Of a DNA stretch of 18,950 nucleotides, positions 15,159 through 18,950 are shown piece by piece. The first letter of the stretch is position 1. Each line of letters opens with the position of its first letter. The notes beneath the pieces are model-generated. The model saw nothing but the letters and a program-made list of their open reading frames with translations, was not told the origin of the DNA and did no database searches. This stretch comes from Planctomycetota bacterium (GTDB lineage: Bacteria; Planctomycetota; Phycisphaerae; Sedimentisphaerales; Anaerohalosphaeraceae): NCBI GenBank assembly GCA_021160785.1, contig JAGHBX010000280.1, forward strand, positions 1 through 18,950, read 5' to 3'. Both the position numbers and the translations under genes were made by a program.

Positions 15159-15884
15159 GTGAAGTACAAGAATCTGTGCATGACAGTTGCAATCGTCTGC
15201 TGTGTTGTTCTGGCTGGTTGCCAGGAAACCATACCCGACAGCAAGGTATTCGGGCGGTATTACCTGACGACGCTGAAGTTCAGCACGTCGGCCGATGTTC
15301 TCAATGCAGTCGCCGACAATGAAAAGGAACTGCTCAGTCAGAGTCAAAGTGTCATCGCCTCATACGGACAGGAAGAGAACGCCGAAGAACTGTGGTTCAA
15401 CATGGTCGCCTTTGACGAGGCCAAGCTTACGGCCGTTCGCAAGTACGCTTTTCTGGTCGACGAAAGCACCGGACCCTACGTCATGGCGAGGAAACGCACG
15501 CTGCGGTTCGACGCCCGGGCGGTGGTGGACGCCAGAGTCATGGCCGAGCCCTTCGAGAACGAAAACGCACGCAGCATTGCGATCCTCCGGGATGTCAGCG
15601 ACAAGTTCAACGACGACATCGGACAGCTTACATTTGACAGTGCCGACCTAAACAGCGCCGCAATGCTGACCACGAATATTTTCAACACGATTCTGGTCAA
15701 GCTCGACAACTCCCCGGCGATGGCAACGCGACTGGCGGACGAGGCGGGCATGGAGTTTGACCACATGAATCTCGGCAAAGGTAACGTCCGAATGACACGT
15801 CAGGGCGACATCGTCAGCATAAAAATAAAGATCGGCCAGGCCGCCAAAGGATTTGAAAAACAGCCCGACGTCAAAAATATGTAA
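15159..15884 (+). CDS. Hypothetical lipoprotein at the end of the ilv operon
   Basis: I do not recognise this 241-residue protein. It starts with GTG 15159, preceded by GAAAGG eight bases upstream, and has a type II signal peptide with lipobox VVLAGC (Cys21), so it should be a membrane-anchored lipoprotein. After the anchor it shows no low complexity and no further membrane helix. A strand-rich middle (YVMARKRTLRFDARAVVDA) is followed by helices and a C-terminal KGNVRMTRQGDIVSIKIKI strand pair. It lies 26 bp after ilvC and just before a strong terminator, so it is probably transcribed with the ilv genes, although no metabolic link is evident. An unrelated housekeeping envelope protein riding on the operon is as likely as a functional partner. 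Confidence 0.8.
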   Translation: MKYKNLCMTVAIVCCVVLAGCQETIPDSKVFGRYYLTTLKFSTSADVLNAVADNEKELLSQSQSVIASYGQEENAEELWFNMVAFDEAKLTAVRKYAFLVDESTGPYVMARKRTLRFDARAVVDARVMAEPFENENARSIAILRDVSDKFNDDIGQLTFDSADLNSAAMLTTNIFNTILVKLDNSPAMATRLADEAGMEFDHMNLGKGNVRMTRQGDIVSIKIKIGQAAKGFEKQPDVKNM

Positions 15885-15909
15885 GCAGCGTCTCTTAGCA
15901 GTATAAAAC

Positions 15910-15942
15910 AGGGGATTGATCCCTCCTGGATCAATCCCCTTT
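15910..15942 (+). terminator. Intrinsic terminator of the ilv operon
   Basis: A 13-bp perfect inverted repeat (aggggattgatcc, loop ctcct, ggatcaatcccct) is followed by a short T run (15940-15942). It lies 25 bp after the lipoprotein gene. The T run is short, but the stem is the strongest in the window. It may also stop transcription coming from the nrdR side, because the arms are symmetrical and A-rich sequence (ataaaaca) precedes it. Confidence 0.85.
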
Positions 15943-15959
15943 AAGTTGCTCAGACAGTC

Positions 15960-16146
15960 ATGTCGACTCATGCCGGTTTGAAAGCGTTATCCCTGTCTCT
16001 TAATCTCCCGAACAATTTGATTCGATCACAGCTTCCTTTCTGGTACTGTCTGAGACGAACATCCGTGTTCGCACGGCCTACCAACGAAGTACTTCAAAGT
16101 TCAAATTATATTTCCTGCCGCTGCACGTTCGTCCTGTTGCGGTGTG
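15960..16146. other. Intergenic stretch without recognisable gene
   Basis: About 190 bases lie between the ilv terminator and the end of the ATP-cone gene. The only structure seen is a 6-bp hairpin, CGAACA-tccg-TGTTCG, at 16056-16071. Nothing else is supported. Short plus-strand frames here lack ribosome sites and run into the antisense of the ATP-cone gene. Confidence 0.5.
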
Positions 16147-16704
16147 TCATCCCGCGACCGTCTGCAGTTGCTTCTGGGCAGCAAGCATGGCGGAGGTGTC
16201 GGCAAGGACAAGCTGTTCCACCAGGCTGCCCGGAACTTTCGCCATATTCAGGTTCAATGCTTTTTCTTCAACGCCGCCTGCGATGGCCCGTGCGATCTGT
16301 CGGTCGATCTTCTCGAGTTTCACCAGTCGCCTTACGATCTTCGCCTTATCCCAGCGGCTTGAGCCGGACTCCGGCGCCGGCGAATCCTCGATTCCGCCGT
16401 CGACCACCTCAACGCGGTTTCGTCTGAGCTTCCTGTTGAGGCGGTGTTCGTTCAGTGCGACGGCGGCGTGTCCATATCCTGTCGCCGACAGTACCGCCTG
16501 CATCATGAGGTGGATTTCTTCACTTGTCACACGCTGGGTCTGGCGCTTTTCATAGAGGAAGAATGTGACCGCCTCGGCGAACTGCTCGGCGGCGAAGATA
16601 TTCGCATCGTCAACGAGCGCAAGCGCATTGCCGAATGTGCCTATCACTTTCGTATGCAGATATTCTTCCACGCTGCCGTCAGCTTTTATTACTTTCAGAT
16701 GCAT
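16147..16704 (-). CDS. Stand-alone ATP-cone domain protein next to nrdR
   Basis: A 185-residue protein that opens directly with an ATP-cone: KVIKADGSVEEYLHTKVIGT at the N-terminus, then the helical part (FAEAVTFFLYEKRQ, VTSEEIHLMMQAVLSATGYG, ALNEHRLNRKLRR) to about residue 97. After a short acidic/Pro/Ser linker, residues 118-170 (WDKAKIVRRLVKLEKID, then IAGGVEEKALNL, VPGSLVEQLVLAD) resemble the segment that follows the first ATP-cone in some anaerobic or class II ribonucleotide reductases. No catalytic reductase domain and no zinc ribbon are present. The start chosen is ATG 16704, with AAGGAG ten bases upstream. The open frame goes on to 16764 and overlaps the nrdR stop, but that part lacks a good start. 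In the family, ATP-cones bind ATP or dATP. A role as nucleotide-sensing partner of NrdR or of a reductase is inference from position. Confidence 0.75.
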   Translation of the reverse strand: MHLKVIKADGSVEEYLHTKVIGTFGNALALVDDANIFAAEQFAEAVTFFLYEKRQTQRVTSEEIHLMMQAVLSATGYGHAAVALNEHRLNRKLRRNRVEVVDGGIEDSPAPESGSSRWDKAKIVRRLVKLEKIDRQIARAIAGGVEEKALNLNMAKVPGSLVEQLVLADTSAMLAAQKQLQTVAG

Positions 16705-16760
16705 AACACCGGCTCTCCTTGCCCGCATTTTTTCCAACCGACCGACAGTCAATGCTGATA

Positions 16761-17252
16761 TCAACTGTTGAACAGTTCCGGCTGGTCGCCATGGTCCGAT
16801 TCCTTTATCGCCTGGCTTACTTCTTCAATCAGTTCACCCGCATCCGTGAACTCACGATACACGCTGGCAAAACGAATATACGCCACCTTGTCAACCGATC
16901 TGAGATGCCTCATGGTCCGTTCACCGATGAAACGGGACGATACTTCCCTGTCGTATTTCCTGAACACGTCCTCTTCGATTCTATCGGCTACTTCCTGAAT
17001 CTGGTCGGCCGACACCGGCCTTTTGTAACAGGCCTTTTGAATCCCGGCGATAACTTTTTCGCGGTCATAAGGGACCCGCGAACCGTCTTTCTTTATCACA
17101 CTGAGTTTGAAACTCTCGCCGATCTTCTCGTATGTCGTGAACCTTTTCTTACAGGCAAGGCATTGACGACGCCGACGTATGACCCGCCCGCCCTCACTGG
17201 AGCGCGAGTCAACGACTTTGTCATGGTCCTCCTTGCAAAACGGGCATCTCAC
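16761..17252 (-). CDS. nrdR: Ribonucleotide reductase repressor NrdR
   Basis: NrdR represses ribonucleotide reductase genes in response to ATP/dATP bound to its ATP-cone. The zinc ribbon is complete: Cys3 and Cys6 in MRCPFC, the typical VVDSR and GGRVIRRRRQC, then Cys31 and Cys34 in CLACKKRFTTYE. The ATP-cone follows at about 49-139 (VIKKDGSRVPYDREKVIAGI ... IRFASVYREF). The start chosen is GTG 17252, which gives the family's usual MRCPFC beginning. A TTG two codons earlier is possible, and no clear ribosome site decides between them. Length (163) is normal. The stop lies 56 bp before the chosen start of the ATP-cone gene, so both are probably in one transcript. The promoter at 17332-17359 carries NrdR-box-like sites, suggesting autoregulation. 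Confidence 0.96.
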   Translation of the reverse strand: MRCPFCKEDHDKVVDSRSSEGGRVIRRRRQCLACKKRFTTYEKIGESFKLSVIKKDGSRVPYDREKVIAGIQKACYKRPVSADQIQEVADRIEEDVFRKYDREVSSRFIGERTMRHLRSVDKVAYIRFASVYREFTDAGELIEEVSQAIKESDHGDQPELFNS

Positions 17253-17308
17253 AGGCAAATCCAGTCAAATTACCGGGCAAAGCAACCACCCGCCTTTCGG
17301 ACAGTCGC

Positions 17309-17320
17309 CCCACATATAGT
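17309..17320. promoter_or_regulatory. NrdR-box-like site 1
   Basis: The 12-mer CCCACATATAGT is identical to that at 17341 and lies 32 bp from it. Its right half (tatagtct) agrees with the published NrdR-box consensus ending TATwGTGT in seven of eight bases; the left half matches in about four of eight. It lies just downstream of the predicted nrdR -10 element. Confidence 0.6.
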
Positions 17321-17331
17321 CTCTAACGACC

Positions 17332-17359
17332 AATTTACATCCCACATATAGTGCGTCAA
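17332..17359 (-). promoter_or_regulatory. Promoter of nrdR
   Basis: On the minus strand, TTGACG (plus 17354-17359) and TAAATT (17332-17337) are separated by 16 bp, with five and four matches to consensus. The spacer contains one NrdR-box-like site, and the second lies around the expected transcription start, so bound NrdR would block polymerase. The leader would be about 70 nt. Confidence 0.5.
17341..17352. promoter_or_regulatory. NrdR-box-like site 2
   Basis: The second copy of CCCACATATAGT, here followed by GC, so that tatagtgc matches the consensus right half in seven of eight bases. It lies between the -35 and -10 elements of the nrdR promoter. The 32-bp period is three helical turns, as for known paired NrdR boxes, which puts both on the same face of the helix. 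Confidence 0.65.
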
Positions 17360-17516
17360 GAGAAATTCTTTCATCTTTTATCGTATCGACGCGACAAGGG
17401 GCTGTGAGTTCTTCAAAACACTTTACGCAACCCTCAATGACATAAGCACTAAAGAGAAAGTCAAAGGTGAATCTAACAGGCGGGCGAACTGCAAATTTTT
17501 TTTCACAGGAATTTGT

Positions 17517-17546
17517 TTGAGAAATGTTCGTAATACCTGTTATGAT
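17517..17546 (+). promoter_or_regulatory. Promoter of the UPF0158-rsuA/rluB pair
   Basis: TTGAGA at 17517-17522 and TATGAT at 17541-17546 are separated by 18 bp, each with five of six consensus bases. An A/T-rich run (caaattttttttcac) lies just upstream and could act as an UP-like element. The ATG follows 35 bp after the -10 box. The rest of the 323-bp gap to nrdR (17259-17581) holds the nrdR promoter and its boxes, and I see no gene in it. Confidence 0.5.
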
Positions 17547-17581
17547 TGCCTTGATGGTCCGTTGGATGAAAGAGGTGAAAC

Positions 17582-18040
17582 ATGGACAAAACACAAATTG
17601 ATTTGAATGAGCTTGTTTTTGTACTTGAATGGCACAGTGACGAAACAGCATCGTACCTGGATGTGGAGACCGGTCAGATCGTTCAGGTTTCCGACCTGTT
17701 CGACGATGCCGATGAGCGGTTGCGGGAGCAAATCGAAGAAAATCCTGAGCGATATCGCTATATCGAGCCGATTGATTCGCATGAGGGCTTCAGAATGATG
17801 TCGCGTTTTGTCGATTCGCTGCCGGAAGGCGAAGCACAGAAGGTATTGGCGAAATCGCTGCAGCGAAGAAGCCCGTTTCGCAACTTCAAGGATGACTTAT
17901 ACGAATTTGGTGACGTGCAGAAGCAATGGTATAAGTTTCATAACGAACAGTTGGTGCAGGCGGCCAAAGAATGGCTGGAAGCCGAAGAAATCGACGCCGA
18001 ACTGGTTAGTGCGACAGGCCCGAGGAGCGATCCCGATTGA
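17582..18040 (+). CDS. UPF0158 family protein
   Basis: A 152-residue cytoplasmic protein matching the UPF0158 family pattern: IDLNELVFVLEWHSDETASY near the start, LDVETGQIVQV, ERYRYIEPIDSHEGFRMMSR, and the closing FKDDLYEFGDVQKQWYKFHN plus WLEAEEID. The family has no established function. The protein is acidic, with alternating strands and helices, and has no signal or membrane segment. ATG 17582 is preceded by AGAGGTG. Its stop codon overlaps the TTG start of the pseudouridine synthase gene by two bases, so the two are translationally coupled, but this does not by itself define its role. Confidence 0.9.
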   Translation: MDKTQIDLNELVFVLEWHSDETASYLDVETGQIVQVSDLFDDADERLREQIEENPERYRYIEPIDSHEGFRMMSRFVDSLPEGEAQKVLAKSLQRRSPFRNFKDDLYEFGDVQKQWYKFHNEQLVQAAKEWLEAEEIDAELVSATGPRSDPD

Positions 18041-18840
18041 CGAGTAAACGCAAAGACAGTTCCAGGGTTCAGCGCAGAGCCCCGAAGCGACGTGCCTCCG
18101 GACCATCGTCTGAGGTCCAGGCGCACAAAGAGCGTCTGCAAAAGACCCTTGCCGCCGCCGGTGTTGCCTCGCGCCGAGCCTGCGAAGAGCTTATCGTCGA
18201 AGGTGTTGTTCGCGTCAACGGCAAGGTGGTCGATACGCTGCCGGCCTTTGTCAATCCCGATAAGGATGTGATCACGGTGAACAAAAGGCGCATCCGCGCC
18301 GAGCAGAAAGTGTACTTTCTGCTGAACAAGCCCAAGGGAGTGATCTGCACGAGTTCCGATCCGCATGGCCGGGCGAAGGCGGTGGACCTGATCGACTGCA
18401 AAGAGCGGGTCTTCTGCGTCGGCAGGCTGGATGCGGATACGACCGGCGGCATCATACTGACCAACGATTCGGAATTAGCCAACCGGCTGACACATCCACG
18501 GTCTGAACTGCCCAAGACATACGAAGTCAGAGTCAGGGGTCGGATCGAAGGGGATGCTATCGAGAAGGTCAAGCGAGGCACGTGGCTTGCAGAGGGCAAG
18601 ACGGGCAGGGCCGCGGTGAAGGTCATCAAGCGCAGCCGTGACGAATCGCTGCTGGAGGTGACGATTCGACAGGGACTAAACCGCCAGGTCAGGCGCATCA
18701 TGGCCAGGGTGGGCTTCAAGGTCAGGGGGCTCAAACGAACGAAAATCGGCAACATCGGCATAAAAGGCCTGGCCATGGGCGGATCCAGAAAACTCACAAA
18801 AAGCCAGATTAGTTATCTCAGAAAAGTGACAGGCCTGTAG
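18037..18840 (+). CDS. RsuA/RluB-family 16S/23S rRNA pseudouridine synthase
   Basis: Isomerises a specific uridine of ribosomal RNA to pseudouridine. A basic, disordered N-terminus (about 30 residues) precedes an S4 RNA-binding domain (ERLQKTLAAAGVASRRACEE to RVNGKVV, about 32-65). The catalytic domain follows, with FLLNKPKGVICTSSDPHGR, the active-site Asp132 in VGRLDADTTGGIILTND, the LPKTYEVRVRG strand and the closing IRQGLNRQVRRIMARVGFKV. The 267 residues and the motif set fit RluB (23S rRNA) better than RsuA, but RluE/RluF cannot be excluded. It starts at TTG 18037, with AGGAG at 18023-18027, inside the end of the UPF0158 gene (TTGA overlap). Nothing recognisable follows in the last 110 bases. 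Confidence 0.93.
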   Translation: MTSKRKDSSRVQRRAPKRRASGPSSEVQAHKERLQKTLAAAGVASRRACEELIVEGVVRVNGKVVDTLPAFVNPDKDVITVNKRRIRAEQKVYFLLNKPKGVICTSSDPHGRAKAVDLIDCKERVFCVGRLDADTTGGIILTNDSELANRLTHPRSELPKTYEVRVRGRIEGDAIEKVKRGTWLAEGKTGRAAVKVIKRSRDESLLEVTIRQGLNRQVRRIMARVGFKVRGLKRTKIGNIGIKGLAMGGSRKLTKSQISYLRKVTGL

Positions 18841-18950
18841 AAGACATGCACCCCAACTGCCATGAGTAATAGCTTAAACTTCCCCTCGTTTTGCTTGCTT
18901 GCTCAACCGCGACACTAAAATCGCTTGATGTTCAGTCGGTCTGCCAATAC

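Noticed and set aside
16705..16764. Longer ATP-cone protein starting at TTG 16764 that overlaps the nrdR stop
   Set aside because: The extra residues precede the normal ATP-cone beginning, and a good ribosome site stands ten bases before ATG 16704.
18069..18797. Minus-strand frame of 242 codons opposite the pseudouridine synthase
   Set aside because: It is a shadow of the plus-strand gene, which has all family motifs including the catalytic Asp.

Overview
The window looks like chromosomal DNA of a planctomycete, most likely of the class Phycisphaerae (Sedimentisphaerales-like). This is inferred from a secreted mosaic protein with HAF and chlamydial-Pmp-like repeats and a dockerin-like motif of the type DFALLASYWL, from an unusually long many-domain GspD secretin, and from GspL/GspC relatives that are divergent from the proteobacterial ones. 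No mobile element, tRNA, rRNA or CRISPR array is visible.

Layout. (1) 1-5803, plus strand: end of a type II secretion / type IV pilus-like operon, with a GspL-like protein (5' end outside the window), a GspM-like protein, a GspC-like protein with an Arg/Gly-rich tail, and the secretin gspD. gspD is interrupted by an in-frame TAG at 4754-4756, leaving a 751-residue N-domain part and a 347-residue part that carries the pore. (2) 5861-5883: a GC-rich hairpin between convergent genes. (3) 5958-6848, minus strand: folD, with a good sigma70-like promoter. (4) 7141-11565, plus: a 1474-residue secreted protein (signal peptide, seven HAF repeats, Pmp-type beta-helix, internal dockerin-like pair, C-terminal transglutaminase-like domain with a Cys-His-Asp triad). 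(5) 11623-15884, plus: strong promoter, about 200-nt structured leader, ilvB-ilvN-ilvC and an unrecognised lipoprotein gene, closed by a strong hairpin terminator at 15910-15942. (6) 16147-17252, minus: nrdR followed by a gene for a stand-alone ATP-cone protein. The nrdR promoter is overlaid by two identical NrdR-box-like sites 32 bp apart. (7) 17582-18840, plus: a UPF0158 gene overlapping an RsuA/RluB-family pseudouridine synthase gene.

How the genes relate. The secretion genes would build an outer-membrane export machine, of which the large signal-peptide protein could be a client (inference). The ilv genes encode the first two steps of branched-chain amino acid synthesis, and the ketol-acid reductoisomerase has a cofactor loop that suggests NADH use. 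NrdR and the ATP-cone protein point to nucleotide-sensing control of ribonucleotide reductase, although no reductase gene lies in the window.

The observations most worth following are the amber codon in gspD, the transglutaminase-like domain placed after a dockerin, the NrdR-box pair on the nrdR promoter with the ATP-cone-only partner, and the KARI cofactor loop.
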